Shown: positions 25,763-34,973, numbered from the stretch's first letter. The stretch: DNA of 64,000 nucleotides from an uncultured Collinsella sp. (GCA_900540875.1 UQHT01000001.1:62001-126000); one strand, 5' to 3'. The notes: generated from the letters alone by a model not told the origin. Program-made: numbers and translations.

Positions 25763-27438
25763 TGAAGGAGCTTTCCGAGGTCCTGCAGGATTGGGAGGCC
25801 GTGATCGGCCTGGAGATCCACACCGAGCTCACCGCACTCGATACCAAGATGTTCTGCAACTGCAAGCTCAGCCACGATGACGAGCCCAACGCCAACGTGT
25901 GCCCGGTGTGCCTGGGCCTGCCCGGCGCCCTGCCGGTGCCCAACAAGCGCGCTATCGAGAGCATCGTCAAGGCGGGTCTGGCCACCAACTGCGAGATCCA
26001 GCGCCACTCGATGTTCTACCGCAAGCACTACTTCTATCCCGATATGGCCAAGAACTTCCAGACCACGCAGGGTCCGGTCGCCTTTGCCATGTACGGTCAC
26101 CTTGATCTGGATGTGACCGGTCGCGGTGCCGCCGAGCGCCCCGAATGCGCGTTTGGCGAGGCCGAGGCCCAGAGCCTGGCGAGCGCCTCGGCCAACGCCG
26201 AGGGCTTGTCCACGTCCATGACGTCGACCATGCGCGAGGGCAACCAGCGCGCCGGCCACCTGGCCAGCTATGACGCGTCCAACTTGCAGATGCCCGAGCG
26301 TCGCGAGGACGGTTCCTACACGGTGCCCATCCGCATCCTGCGCATCCACATGGAGGAGGACGCCGCCAAGATGGTTCACGTGGGCGGCGCCGAGGGCCGC
26401 ATTACCGCCGCGGCCGAGTCGCTCGTCGACTACAACCGCTGCGGCACGCCGCTGATCGAGCTCGTCACCGAGCCCGACCTGCGCACGCCCGAGGAGGCTC
26501 GCCTGTTTATGGAGAAGCTCCGCCGCATCTTTGTGACGCTGGGCATTTCGGACTGCTCCATGGAGAAGGGTTCCATGCGCTGCGACGGCAACGTGTCGCT
26601 GCGCCGCCGCGGCGAGACCAAGCTGGGCACCAAGACCGAGCTCAAGAACCTCAACTCGTTTAAGAGCCTGCACGACGGCCTTGCCTACGAGATCTGCCGC
26701 CAGGCCGAGGTGCTTGAGGAGGGCGGCATCATCTATCAGGAGACCCGCCACTGGGAGCCCAGTCGCAAGCGCACCGTGGTCATGCGTGTGAAGGAGACGG
26801 CCGACGACTATCGCCTGTTCCCCGACCCCGACCTGGCGCCGTTCGATCTGGACGACGAGTTCATCGACCGCTGCCGTGGCGAGATCCCCGAGCTGCCCGA
26901 TGCCAAGCGCGCCCGTTTTGAGGCCGACTTTGGCATTAAGGCGGCCGACGCCGAGCAGATTGCCGGCGACCCGGAGTTTGCCGAGTTCTTTGAGGCCGCC
27001 GCTGCCGGTATGGCCGGCAAGGAGGCCCAGACGGTCGCGAACCTGCTGGTGAACGAGATGATCGCCTACCTTAAGGGCGCGGGCGTGTCGCTCGCCGAGT
27101 CCGGCATTTCGCCGGCTCAGGTGGCAGCGCTGGCTAAGCTGCTGGCGACCGACGCCATCAGCTCCAACCAGGCGCACGAGGTCTTTGAGGCCATGGCCCA
27201 GACCGGCGACGACCCCAATAAGATCGTCGACGAGCGCGGCATGCGTCAGGTGAGCGATGCTGGCGCGCTGCAACCGATCGTGGACGAGGTGCTGGCAAAC
27301 TGTGCCGATCAGGCGCAGCAGTATCGTGACGGCAACCAGAAGGTTATCGGTTTTTTGGTGGGCCAGTGTATGAAGGCGAGCCGCGGCAAGGGCAACCCGA
27401 AGCTCTTCAACGAGTTGCTGAGAACGTCGCTCTCGTAA
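25762..27438 (+). CDS. gatB: Asp-tRNA(Asn)/Glu-tRNA(Gln) amidotransferase subunit B
   Basis: The tRNA-binding, ATP-dependent subunit. N-terminal motifs are VIGLEIHTELTALDTKMFC and CPVCLGLPGALPVPN, with Cys residues for zinc, and then YYFPD-like HYFYPDMAKNFQ. The C-terminal YqeY-like domain is about 410-555. At 558 residues it is longer than the usual 475-500; part of the extra length is an insertion around ECAFGEAEAQSLASASANAEG. It is the last gene of the operon, followed by an unusually large hairpin. Confidence 0.95.
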   Translation: MKELSEVLQDWEAVIGLEIHTELTALDTKMFCNCKLSHDDEPNANVCPVCLGLPGALPVPNKRAIESIVKAGLATNCEIQRHSMFYRKHYFYPDMAKNFQTTQGPVAFAMYGHLDLDVTGRGAAERPECAFGEAEAQSLASASANAEGLSTSMTSTMREGNQRAGHLASYDASNLQMPERREDGSYTVPIRILRIHMEEDAAKMVHVGGAEGRITAAAESLVDYNRCGTPLIELVTEPDLRTPEEARLFMEKLRRIFVTLGISDCSMEKGSMRCDGNVSLRRRGETKLGTKTELKNLNSFKSLHDGLAYEICRQAEVLEEGGIIYQETRHWEPSRKRTVVMRVKETADDYRLFPDPDLAPFDLDDEFIDRCRGEIPELPDAKRARFEADFGIKAADAEQIAGDPEFAEFFEAAAAGMAGKEAQTVANLLVNEMIAYLKGAGVSLAESGISPAQVAALAKLLATDAISSNQAHEVFEAMAQTGDDPNKIVDERGMRQVSDAGALQPIVDEVLANCADQAQQYRDGNQKVIGFLVGQCMKASRGKGNPKLFNELLRTSLS

Positions 27439-27441
27439 ACG

Positions 27442-27584
27442 AGAACCCGGGAGCCCCGGCAGGGCGGGTGCTTCCTCAAAATTTCGAACAGTCCTGCGCA
27501 AGACGAAGGCCACATTAAGTGGCCTTCTTTGCGTGCGGAACTCATTTTGAGCAAGCACCCGCCCTGCCGGGGCTCCCGGGTTCT
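27442..27584. terminator. 143-bp giant hairpin after gatB containing an inner terminator
   Basis: The outer arms are a perfect 32-bp inverted repeat (27442-27473 and 27553-27584, AGAACCCGGGAGCCCCGG...). One mismatch on, CTCAAAAT/ATTTTGAG pairs too, and then a weaker segment. The centre holds a separate hairpin GAAGGCCAC/GTGGCCTTC followed by TTTGCG, which would be the actual terminator. The whole region can fold on itself or extrude as a cruciform. Confidence 0.85.
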
Positions 27585-27660
27585 GCTACGACTCGGCCGT
27601 TCGGGTCAGGTAGGCTGAATGGAATTTGGTGAATGAGGGCGCCGTTGGCGCCTTCATTCT

Positions 27661-28665
27661 TTATATATGTTGGGAGCGCCAAGCGGTGGGGGTGGTGCCG
27701 GTGTGTTGCTTGAAGGCTTGGGCGAAGGCGGCCTGCTGAGGGTAGCCTAGACGCTCTGCCACCTGCGCTATCGTGAGCGCGCTATCGGCCAAAAGGTCCT
27801 GTGCTCGCTCCATACGGCGTCTGCGGATGTAGGCGCCCAGGGACTCGCCAGTCTGGGCCTTAAAGGTGGCGCATAGCTTGGAGCGGCTTGTGTAGAGCCT
27901 CTCGGCCACCTCGTTGATACCCACACGTCTGCCTTTGTCGAGCGCGCGCTCAATCATTGCCGTTGCTTCTTCGGCAATGGTTATGCTGACGCGTGTGTCT
28001 GCCGCTTGCCGCGCCTGCTTGTGGGCCGCGCGCGAACAGGCGAGCTCCGCGACCATGGTCTCCACGATGCCTTGCATATAGACGTGTCCGCCTACGGTGC
28101 GGGCGCGTTCCTCGTTAATCCGGCGCAGCGTGTGGCAGATGGCAGACGTCGCCTCCTCGTGCCACGACTCGGCAAACGCCTCAAAGACTCCCGCGAACTC
28201 AGTGGGATACCGATGCTCCAGCTCATCAAAATACCCGGGCAAAAAGAGCACCGAGCGCGAGTGATAGAGCCGCCCTGCAAACAGTGGGCTTAACTCCTCG
28301 CCACAGTTATCTTGGATAAAGCTGCACACGGCATTGTTTGGCCACGGTCCATGCAGGGGTTTAAGGTTCGCAGGCGTTATGCCGGCTTCGGGCATGCACA
28401 TGAGCGTGGGCGCGCTGACTTCGCTCACGCACGCGTACGGTTCGGGTGTGTATTCGGCCAGGTACATATCGTGCATCGGGGTAATGAAATGCTCCATAAC
28501 GATGCAGGCGGGGGAGAGAGGCATGATCCATGCGCGTCCGTGCGCCCGATCGTTTGCCACCTCGCCGGTAAAGACGGCGCCCTTGCCGGTAAGCTCCAGG
28601 CCAAACTGCTCAAACTGCGGTGCGTAGAGCTCGGTTATGTCGGTCGCTGCCCGCCGTATTTGCAA
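27661..28665 (-). CDS. AraC-family transcriptional regulator
   Basis: A 334-residue regulator with a C-terminal double helix-turn-helix of the AraC type (about 230-332): GINEVAERLYTSRSKLCATFKAQTGESLGAYIRRRRMERAQDLL, then TIAQVAERLGYPQQAAFAQAFKQHTGTTP. The N-terminal 220 residues would bind a ligand. The start is TTG 28665 with GAAAGGGA upstream. It is divergent from a pair of ABC half-transporters, the arrangement of YbtA-like regulators of siderophore uptake. Two 15-bp direct repeats at its start are probably its binding sites. Confidence 0.88.
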   Translation of the reverse strand: MQIRRAATDITELYAPQFEQFGLELTGKGAVFTGEVANDRAHGRAWIMPLSPACIVMEHFITPMHDMYLAEYTPEPYACVSEVSAPTLMCMPEAGITPANLKPLHGPWPNNAVCSFIQDNCGEELSPLFAGRLYHSRSVLFLPGYFDELEHRYPTEFAGVFEAFAESWHEEATSAICHTLRRINEERARTVGGHVYMQGIVETMVAELACSRAAHKQARQAADTRVSITIAEEATAMIERALDKGRRVGINEVAERLYTSRSKLCATFKAQTGESLGAYIRRRRMERAQDLLADSALTIAQVAERLGYPQQAAFAQAFKQHTGTTPTAWRSQHI

Positions 28666-28694
28666 AAGCGTCCCTTTCCTTTGCAGAAACGTCC
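28659..28694. promoter_or_regulatory. Two 15-bp direct repeats, candidate AraC-regulator sites
   Basis: TTTGCAAAAGCGTCC (28659-28673) and TTTGCAGAAACGTCC (28680-28694) agree at 13 of 15 positions and are 21 bp apart, two helix turns, as is usual for AraC-type dimers. They lie between the divergent araC-type gene and the ABC operon, and the first overlaps the TTG start of the regulator. Confidence 0.6.
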
Positions 28695-28710
28695 ACGCCT
28701 GGCTCGATTG

Positions 28711-28724
28711 TGAGCCATGGCTAA
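28711..28724. promoter_or_regulatory. Palindromic operator TGAGCCATGGCTAA, shared with 32435
   Basis: The 14-bp near-palindrome TGAGCCATGGCTAA lies before the first ABC gene. Its reverse complement TTAGCCATGGCTCA differs at one position from TTAGCCATGGCTGA before the DUF6110/P-type ATPase genes. The half site TTAGCC recalls DtxR/IdeR-type boxes. Confidence 0.5.
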
Positions 28725-28779
28725 CACATCAATGATAAGTTCATTACGGTTAACTCTCAAGCCGTTTGAAAGGAATCTC

Positions 28780-30606
28780 ATGGCAAAGGGGTCAAAAAGG
28801 GAAGGCGGCGGTATCGGCGAGCTGCTTGCATATGCCGGCGACCGCAAATTCCTAACGTATTTGGGCATGGCTCTCTCGGCGCTCTCGCAGCTGTTGAGCT
28901 TTGGCCCGTACGTGTGCATCTGGCTTGTTGCGCGAGACCTGATCGCCGTGGCGCCCAACTGGAGCGAGGCCACCGACATCGCGATGTATGGTTGGTGGGC
29001 TGTGGGCTTTGCCCTGGCGAGCATCGTGGTTTATTTCGTGGGACTCATGTGCACGCACCTGTCCGCGTTTCGCTGCGCGTCCAATATCCGCAAGGCTACG
29101 AGCGAGCATCTTCTTAAGCTGCCGCTCGGCTACTTTGACATGCACGCCACCGGTGAGCTGCGCCGTATCGTAGACGGCTGCGCCGCCTCCACCGAGACGC
29201 TGCTCGCGCACATGCTGCCCGATATCGCAGGCGCCACCGCCATGGTCGTGGGCCTGCTCGTGCTGCTTTTCGCCCTCGATTGGCGTTTGGGCGCGGCATG
29301 CTTAATCTCGGTCGTCGTTTCGTTTTGCGCCATGGCCACCATGATGAGCGGCAAGGGCGCCGAATTTATGAAGGCCTACATGGGCGCGCTGGTCAAGATG
29401 AACAAGACCGGCACCGAATACGTGCGCGGCATCCCCGTGGTCAAGGTGTTCCAGCAGACGGTCTACTCCTTTAAGGCGTTTCACGATGCGATCGCCGAAT
29501 ACGCCGACATGGCGCAAAACTATGCGGGCACGTTTTGCCGAGGTCCGCAGGTGCTCAACCTTACCGCGCTCAATGGCCTCGTGGCATTTCTTTTGCCCGT
29601 GGCGTTGCTGTTGGCGCCGGGCGAGACGGACTTCGCGCACTTTATGGTCAACTTCACGTTTTACGCGATCTTTTCGGCCGTGGTGCCGACGGCCATGACC
29701 AAGCTCATGTTTGTGGGCGAGGCCTCTCAGATGAGTGCCGATTCGCTGGCGCGCATCCGAAGCGTTATGGATTCCAAGCAGCTCTCCGTGCCTGCCCAGC
29801 CCAAGCACTCCGCCGGTAGCGATGTGCGCTTTGAGGACGTGAGCTTTACGTACGAAGGTGCCGAAGCACCTGCCGTTAGCCATGTGAGCTTTAACGTTTC
29901 CGCGGGTAGCACCCTCGCCCTGGTGGGTCCCTCGGGCGGCGGTAAGTCAACCTGCGCCAGCCTGATCCCGCGTTTTTGGGATGTTTCTTCGGGTCGAGTG
30001 CTCGTAGGCGGTGTGGACGTTCGCGACATGGACCCGCACGAGCTTATGGACCAGGTTGCCTTCGTGTTCCAGACCAACCAGCTGTTCCGGCAAACACTTG
30101 CCGATAACGTGCGTGCCTCCAAGCCCACGGCCACTGACGACGAAGTGCGTGCGGCCCTCTCCGCAGCTCAGTGCGACGACATTGTGGCCAAGCTCCCGCA
30201 GGGTATTAACACCATGCTCGGTGCTGGAGGGGCATATCTTTCGGGCGGCGAGGTGCAGCGCGTAGCACTCGCCCGCGCGATCCTTAAAGACGCGCCTATC
30301 GTGGTGCTCGATGAGGCCACGGCGTTTGCCGACCCCGAGAACGAGGCGCTCATCCAGCGCGCCTTTAGCAAGCTGGCGGCGGGTCGCACGGTCATTATGA
30401 TTGCGCACCGACTCTCGACTGTAGTGGGGGCCGACAAGATCGTGGTGCTCAACCAAGGTAGCGTGCAGGAGGCTGGCACCCATGCCGAGCTGCTGTCCCA
30501 AAACGGTCTATACGCCAAGATGTGGGCCGAATACGAACAGGCCGCGAGCTGGAAAATCACTGCAGCGACCGCGGATGCCGCCGTCACGAAGGGAGGCGAG
30601 GCCTAA
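28780..30606 (+). CDS. ABC transporter half-molecule (permease-ATPase), first of a pair
   Basis: A 608-residue exporter-type half-transporter. The membrane domain (about 15-330) has six hydrophobic segments; the ATPase (about 345-590) has Walker A GPSGGGKST (383-391), signature LSGGEVQR, Walker B IVVLDEATAF and H-loop IAHRLST. ATG 28780 with GAAAGG upstream is preferred over ATG 28717, which lies inside the operator. With the next gene it would form a heterodimer. Pairs of this kind beside an AraC regulator include YbtP/YbtQ and IrtA/IrtB, which import iron-siderophores despite the exporter fold, so iron or another metal chelate is a reasonable guess. Confidence 0.88.
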   Translation: MAKGSKREGGGIGELLAYAGDRKFLTYLGMALSALSQLLSFGPYVCIWLVARDLIAVAPNWSEATDIAMYGWWAVGFALASIVVYFVGLMCTHLSAFRCASNIRKATSEHLLKLPLGYFDMHATGELRRIVDGCAASTETLLAHMLPDIAGATAMVVGLLVLLFALDWRLGAACLISVVVSFCAMATMMSGKGAEFMKAYMGALVKMNKTGTEYVRGIPVVKVFQQTVYSFKAFHDAIAEYADMAQNYAGTFCRGPQVLNLTALNGLVAFLLPVALLLAPGETDFAHFMVNFTFYAIFSAVVPTAMTKLMFVGEASQMSADSLARIRSVMDSKQLSVPAQPKHSAGSDVRFEDVSFTYEGAEAPAVSHVSFNVSAGSTLALVGPSGGGKSTCASLIPRFWDVSSGRVLVGGVDVRDMDPHELMDQVAFVFQTNQLFRQTLADNVRASKPTATDDEVRAALSAAQCDDIVAKLPQGINTMLGAGGAYLSGGEVQRVALARAILKDAPIVVLDEATAFADPENEALIQRAFSKLAAGRTVIMIAHRLSTVVGADKIVVLNQGSVQEAGTHAELLSQNGLYAKMWAEYEQAASWKITAATADAAVTKGGEA

Positions 30607-32364
30607 ATGTTCGCCTCATTCCAAAAGAAGTATTTCCTATCCGATAAAGGCGTCGCCGGCGTAAAACGCGGCATTTTCTGGACTACGCTCACTAATCTCA
30701 TTACCATGGCCGGCATGGGCTTTTTATTCCTGGTTATGGCCGGCTTTGTCGAGCGTCTCGCCAGCGGGGCTGACCTGCCGGATGCCCTGCCGATCGTGGG
30801 CGGCCTCCTGGTCTTTTTTGTGTTGCTCTTTGCTTCTAACTGGCAGCAGTATTACTACACCTACTGCATCTTTTACGAGGAGTGCGGCAAGCAGCGTATG
30901 GAGATCGCCGAGCGCTTGCGCAAGCTGCCGTTGTCGTTTTTCGGCCGTCGTGATCTGGCCGATCTAACCGAAACCATCATGGGCGACGTTCAGACTATGG
31001 AGCACGCCTACAGCCACGTGCTGGGAGAGCTTTTGGGTGCCATCATCGCAAGCGCCATTGTGTTCGTGGCGTCGCTGTTCTTTTGCTGGCAGCTGGCGAT
31101 CGCGGCGTTTTGGAGCGTTCCCGTGGCCTTTGCCGTGCTGTATCTGACGCGCGGCCCCATGATCCCGGTGTTCGACCATGTGCGTGCCGAGAAGGTCAAG
31201 GTCACCGAGGCGATCCAGGAGACGCTCGACTGCGTGCGCGAGATCCGCGCCACCAACCAGGAGGCCCATTATCTTGAGGGACTCAACGCCGTGATCGATG
31301 CCGAGGAGCGCGAGACCACCAAAGGCGAGCTCGCCAACGGGCTTTTGGTCAACTCCGCCTTTGCCATCCTGCGCCTGGGGATTGTCACCACGTTGGTCAC
31401 GGGCGCTGCGATGGTCGCCTCCGGCCAGGTCGACTTTTTGATGATGTTTGCCTTCCTGCTTATGGTGAGCCGCATCTATGCGCCCTTTGATCAGGCGCTG
31501 ATGCTGATGTCCGAGCTGTTTGCCGCCGAGTCGTCGGCCAAGCGCATGCGTTCCATCATGGAAGAGCCCGTGGCGCGGGGCAGCGAGCAGTTTGAGCCCG
31601 TAGGCCACGATGTGGTGTTCGATCACGTGGCATTTGGCTATGGTGCGGGCGAGGACGGCCGCGCCGGCGAGAAAGTTCTTACCGATGTGAGCTTTACCGC
31701 CAAGGAAGGCGAGGTCACGGCACTGGTCGGTCCTTCGGGCTCCGGTAAGTCCACGGTGAGCCGCCTGGCCGCGCGCTTTTGGGACGCCACCGAAGGCACG
31801 GTCACCGTGGGCGGCGTGGATGTTGCGAGCGTGGATCCCGAGGTGTTGCTGCGCGACTACGCCATTGTGTTCCAAGACGTGCTGCTCTTTGACGACACGG
31901 TGATGGGAAACATCCGCCTCGGGCGTCGTGGCGCCACCGATGAGCAAGTGCTTGCGGCTGCGCGTGCCGCCAACTGCGATGAGTTTGTGAGCCGCATGCC
32001 GCAGGGTTACAACACCATGATCGGCGAGAACGGCTCCAAGCTGTCCGGCGGTGAGCGCCAGCGCATCTCTATCGCCCGTGCGCTGCTCAAAGACGCGCCT
32101 ATCGTGCTGTTGGACGAGGCGACGGCGAGCTTGGATGTGGAGAACGAGACCGTGGTTCAGCAGGCGCTCTCCCGTCTGCTTGCAGGTAAGACGGTTATCG
32201 TTATTGCCCACCGTATGCGTACGGTGGAAAATGCCGATAAGATCGTTGTGCTCAAGGATGGTGTGGTAGCCGAGCAAGGCACTCCGGCACAACTCAAAGC
32301 GGCAGGCGGAGAATTCGCCCGCATGGTGGCGCTGCAAAAGGAGGCAGCTACCTGGCAGTTGTAA
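30607..32364 (+). CDS. ABC transporter half-molecule (permease-ATPase), second of a pair
   Basis: A 585-residue partner of the preceding gene; its ATG directly follows that stop codon. The membrane domain (about 20-310) includes NWQQYYYTYCIFYEECGKQRME, typical of this class. The ATPase has Walker A GPSGSGKST, signature LSGGERQR, Walker B IVLLDEATASLD and H-loop IAHRMRT. Both ATP sites look intact. The substrate is not shown by sequence; siderophore-type uptake is inferred from the neighbours. Confidence 0.88.
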   Translation: MFASFQKKYFLSDKGVAGVKRGIFWTTLTNLITMAGMGFLFLVMAGFVERLASGADLPDALPIVGGLLVFFVLLFASNWQQYYYTYCIFYEECGKQRMEIAERLRKLPLSFFGRRDLADLTETIMGDVQTMEHAYSHVLGELLGAIIASAIVFVASLFFCWQLAIAAFWSVPVAFAVLYLTRGPMIPVFDHVRAEKVKVTEAIQETLDCVREIRATNQEAHYLEGLNAVIDAEERETTKGELANGLLVNSAFAILRLGIVTTLVTGAAMVASGQVDFLMMFAFLLMVSRIYAPFDQALMLMSELFAAESSAKRMRSIMEEPVARGSEQFEPVGHDVVFDHVAFGYGAGEDGRAGEKVLTDVSFTAKEGEVTALVGPSGSGKSTVSRLAARFWDATEGTVTVGGVDVASVDPEVLLRDYAIVFQDVLLFDDTVMGNIRLGRRGATDEQVLAAARAANCDEFVSRMPQGYNTMIGENGSKLSGGERQRISIARALLKDAPIVLLDEATASLDVENETVVQQALSRLLAGKTVIVIAHRMRTVENADKIVVLKDGVVAEQGTPAQLKAAGGEFARMVALQKEAATWQL

Positions 32365-32395
32365 GAAGGGGCAAAGGGACAGTCCCTTTCTCACA

Positions 32396-32451
32396 TTGAC
32401 AATCGGTTACTCCGCATCGTTAATTTTCAAAAGGTTAGCCATGGCTGACCT
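32396..32451 (+). promoter_or_regulatory. Promoter and palindromic operator before the DUF6110/P-type ATPase genes
   Basis: TTGACA (32396-32401) and TTAATT (32420-32425) are 18 bp apart. Just downstream is a near-perfect 20-bp dyad AGGTTAGCCATGGCTGACCT (32432-32451), whose core recurs before the ABC pair at 28711. Binding there would repress. The dyad resembles DtxR-family boxes, fitting metal control. Confidence 0.55.
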
Positions 32452-32559
32452 AGATAGTTAGATAAAATTGAGATATTTCAAAAGCGTGCTCGAGCAAACT
32501 TGTTTACTCGGGTGCTGAAGCACCGTGCCGCGTCCAATGCGGCAAAAGGGAGAAGCAAC

Positions 32560-32805
32560 ATGAAGAAGTCGACGTTTAACACCCTGCTTGTCGGTGGCGG
32601 TTTTCTGCTTGGTACGGCCGGCATCAAGCTGCTCACCAGCGCTCCGGTAAAGAACGCCTGCGTGCAGGGCATCGCGTGCGGTATGCGCGTCAAGAACTGC
32701 TACCAGGACATGGTCGAGCAGGCCAAGGCCAATGTCGATGACATGGTTGCCGAGGCTGCCTACATCACCCAGAGCGAGGCCGCTGCTGACGAGGCAGCCG
32801 AGTAA
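32560..32805 (+). CDS. DUF6110 small membrane protein linked to a P-type ATPase
   Basis: An 81-residue protein with one hydrophobic segment (TLLVGGGFLLGTAGIKLL) and a Cys-containing middle (CVQGIACGMRVKNC), then an acidic Ala/Glu tail. It starts at ATG 32560 after AAAGGGAGAAG and lies 18 bp before a P1B ATPase. The layout is like that of mycobacterial PacL proteins, small membrane partners of the metal exporter CtpC, but the tail here lacks the PacL metal motif. I assign DUF6110 by its general pattern only. Confidence 0.65.
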   Translation: MKKSTFNTLLVGGGFLLGTAGIKLLTSAPVKNACVQGIACGMRVKNCYQDMVEQAKANVDDMVAEAAYITQSEAAADEAAE

Positions 32806-32823
32806 CGCTCCCAGGCACAAACT

Positions 32824-34899
32824 ATGAGATTCTCGATTATCAGCGAGATCCCCGGCAGGACCCGTCTTCAATTGGCGGGTCCTGTGCCAGAGAGCGATCT
32901 CGATGCACTTCTTAAGCTCAGCGGCGATATCGACGGCGTGCACAAGGTGCGCGTGTACGGCCGCATTGGCCAAATGGCGCTGGAGTACGACGAGCCGCGC
33001 CGCGCAAGCGTGCTCGACGCCTTGGGTGCGCTCGATGCCCAGGCTATTGCCGATGCAAAGACGGGTTACGTGATGCAGCTTGAGCCACGCAAGCACAAGC
33101 TCGTCATGGATCTTGCCACACTTATCGGTGCCCATTACGCACGTCGCTGGTTCTTGCCGACGCCTCTGCGTGCGGTGTTTGTCGTGGCCGGTTACATGGC
33201 ATTTTTGCGCGCTGCCCTTCATGAGCTCGCGCAGCCGCGCCTGACCGTTCCCGTGCTCGACGCTTCGGCCATCGGCATTTCGTTCGTCAAGCGTGATGTC
33301 GACACCGCGGGCCAGACGATGTTCCTGCTCAACGTGGGCGAGCTGCTCGAGGACTACACCCGCGCCATGAGCGAAAACGAACTCATCAACTCGCTGCTCG
33401 ATGTGCCCGACAAGGCGCAAAAGGTCGTCGGCGACACCGAGGTAAGCGTTGCCGCCACCGAGCTCGAGCACGGCGACTTGGTCGCCGTGCGCACCGGCAT
33501 GTCCATCTGCATCGACGGTGTTGTCGAGCAGGGGAGCGCTATGGTCAACCAGGCGACCCTGACCGGCGAGCCGCTGGCCGTCGAGCGCAGCGTGGGCGAC
33601 GACGTGTTCGCCGGTACCGTCGTGGAAGACGGCGGCATCTTGGTGCGCGTGCGCGCCAATACGGCTCAGACTAAGCTTCGCTCGATCGTCTCGCTCGTGC
33701 AGACGGCCGACTCGCTCAAGTCCGAGGGCCAGTCGCATATGGAGGACCTTGCCAACAAGATCGTCCCGTGGAACTTCCTGCTCGCGGGCCTGGTTGCGCT
33801 TACTACCCGCAGCCTCATCAAGACCTCGGCGGCACTGATGGTCGACTACTCGTGCGCACTCAAGCTCACGGGTTCCGTTGCCGTCATGACCGCTATGAGC
33901 GATGCTGCCAAGATGGGCGTCATGGTCAAGGGCGCGAAGTACTTTGAGTCGTTTGCCAAGGCCGACACCATTGTGTTTGACAAGACCGGCACGCTTACCG
34001 AGGCGCAGCCGCGTCTTGCCTGCGTGCTCACCACCGATGGCTGGAGCGAGGACGAGGTCCTGCGCCTTTCCGCTTGCTTGGAGGAGCATTTTCCGCATCC
34101 GGTGGCGCGTGCCGTGGTCAATGCGGCACGCGAGCGTGGGCTCGAGCACCGCGAGCGCCATGCTGCTGTCGAATACATCGTGGCGCACGGCATCGCTTCG
34201 TCCATTGAAGGGCGTCGCGCGATTATCGGCTCGGCACACTTTGTGTTTGAGGACGAGGGCGCGCAGCTCGATTCCGACATTAAGGAGCGCATTGAGTCTC
34301 AGATGCAGGGCCTGTCACCGCTGTATCTGGCGGTCGATGGCAAGGTCGTCGGCGTGCTCGGCATCGAGGATCCGCTCAAGCCCGGGGTCCGCGAGGCAAT
34401 CGCCGACCTGCATGCGCTGGGCGTCAAGCATGTCGTTATGCTCACGGGCGACTCCGAGCGCACGGCCGAGCGCATTGCGCGAGAGGCGGGTGTCGACGAG
34501 TTTAAGGCCGAACTGCTGCCCGAGGACAAGTACGCCTATGTGGAGCGCATTAAGGGTGAGGGGCGCCATGTTGCCATGGTGGGCGACGGCGTCAACGATT
34601 CGCCGGCGCTCGGTTTGGCCGACGTGGGCTTGGCGATGGGTGGCGGAAGCGACATCGCCAAGGAGGTCGCCGATATCATCCTGACCGATACGGATCTTGC
34701 CGCAATCGTGCGCCTGCGCCGCATGAGTCAGGGCCTCATTGATCGTCTGACGAGCTCCTACTCTAAGGTGATGCTCACCAACTCGGCGCTGTTGGCATTG
34801 GGTATTACCGGCATGATCACTCCGCAGACGTCGTCACTGCTGCACAACGGCTCAACGATCGCCTACAGCCTGGGCAACGCAAAGGCGTACCTGCGTTAG
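32824..34899 (+). CDS. P1B-type heavy-metal-translocating ATPase
   Basis: A 691-residue inner-membrane metal pump. It has an N-terminal ferredoxin-like region without CxxC (about 1-75), actuator TGEP (247-250), catalytic Asp386 in DKTGT, the P1B-specific HP dipeptide (FPHPVARAV), and GDGVNDSPAL. The transmembrane metal site is SCALKL (Ser343-Cys344) where Cu and Zn pumps have CPC; this Ser-Cys type resembles CtpC-like pumps linked to manganese or zinc. It is full length and operonic with the DUF6110 gene; a terminator follows at 34924. The metal is uncertain. Confidence 0.9.
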   Translation: MRFSIISEIPGRTRLQLAGPVPESDLDALLKLSGDIDGVHKVRVYGRIGQMALEYDEPRRASVLDALGALDAQAIADAKTGYVMQLEPRKHKLVMDLATLIGAHYARRWFLPTPLRAVFVVAGYMAFLRAALHELAQPRLTVPVLDASAIGISFVKRDVDTAGQTMFLLNVGELLEDYTRAMSENELINSLLDVPDKAQKVVGDTEVSVAATELEHGDLVAVRTGMSICIDGVVEQGSAMVNQATLTGEPLAVERSVGDDVFAGTVVEDGGILVRVRANTAQTKLRSIVSLVQTADSLKSEGQSHMEDLANKIVPWNFLLAGLVALTTRSLIKTSAALMVDYSCALKLTGSVAVMTAMSDAAKMGVMVKGAKYFESFAKADTIVFDKTGTLTEAQPRLACVLTTDGWSEDEVLRLSACLEEHFPHPVARAVVNAARERGLEHRERHAAVEYIVAHGIASSIEGRRAIIGSAHFVFEDEGAQLDSDIKERIESQMQGLSPLYLAVDGKVVGVLGIEDPLKPGVREAIADLHALGVKHVVMLTGDSERTAERIAREAGVDEFKAELLPEDKYAYVERIKGEGRHVAMVGDGVNDSPALGLADVGLAMGGGSDIAKEVADIILTDTDLAAIVRLRRMSQGLIDRLTSSYSKVMLTNSALLALGITGMITPQTSSLLHNGSTIAYSLGNAKAYLR

Positions 34900-34923
34900 C
34901 AGACGTGTTCGCCCACGTTATCT

Positions 34924-34969
34924 GGCCTGCGCCCAGACGGCATCGGTGTCGTCCGAGCGCAGGCCTTTT
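34924..34969 (+). terminator. Terminator after the P-type ATPase gene
   Basis: A perfect 9-bp stem GGCCTGCGC/GCGCAGGCC with a 24-nt loop, followed by TTTT. Confidence 0.8.
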
Positions 34970-34973
34970 GCGT

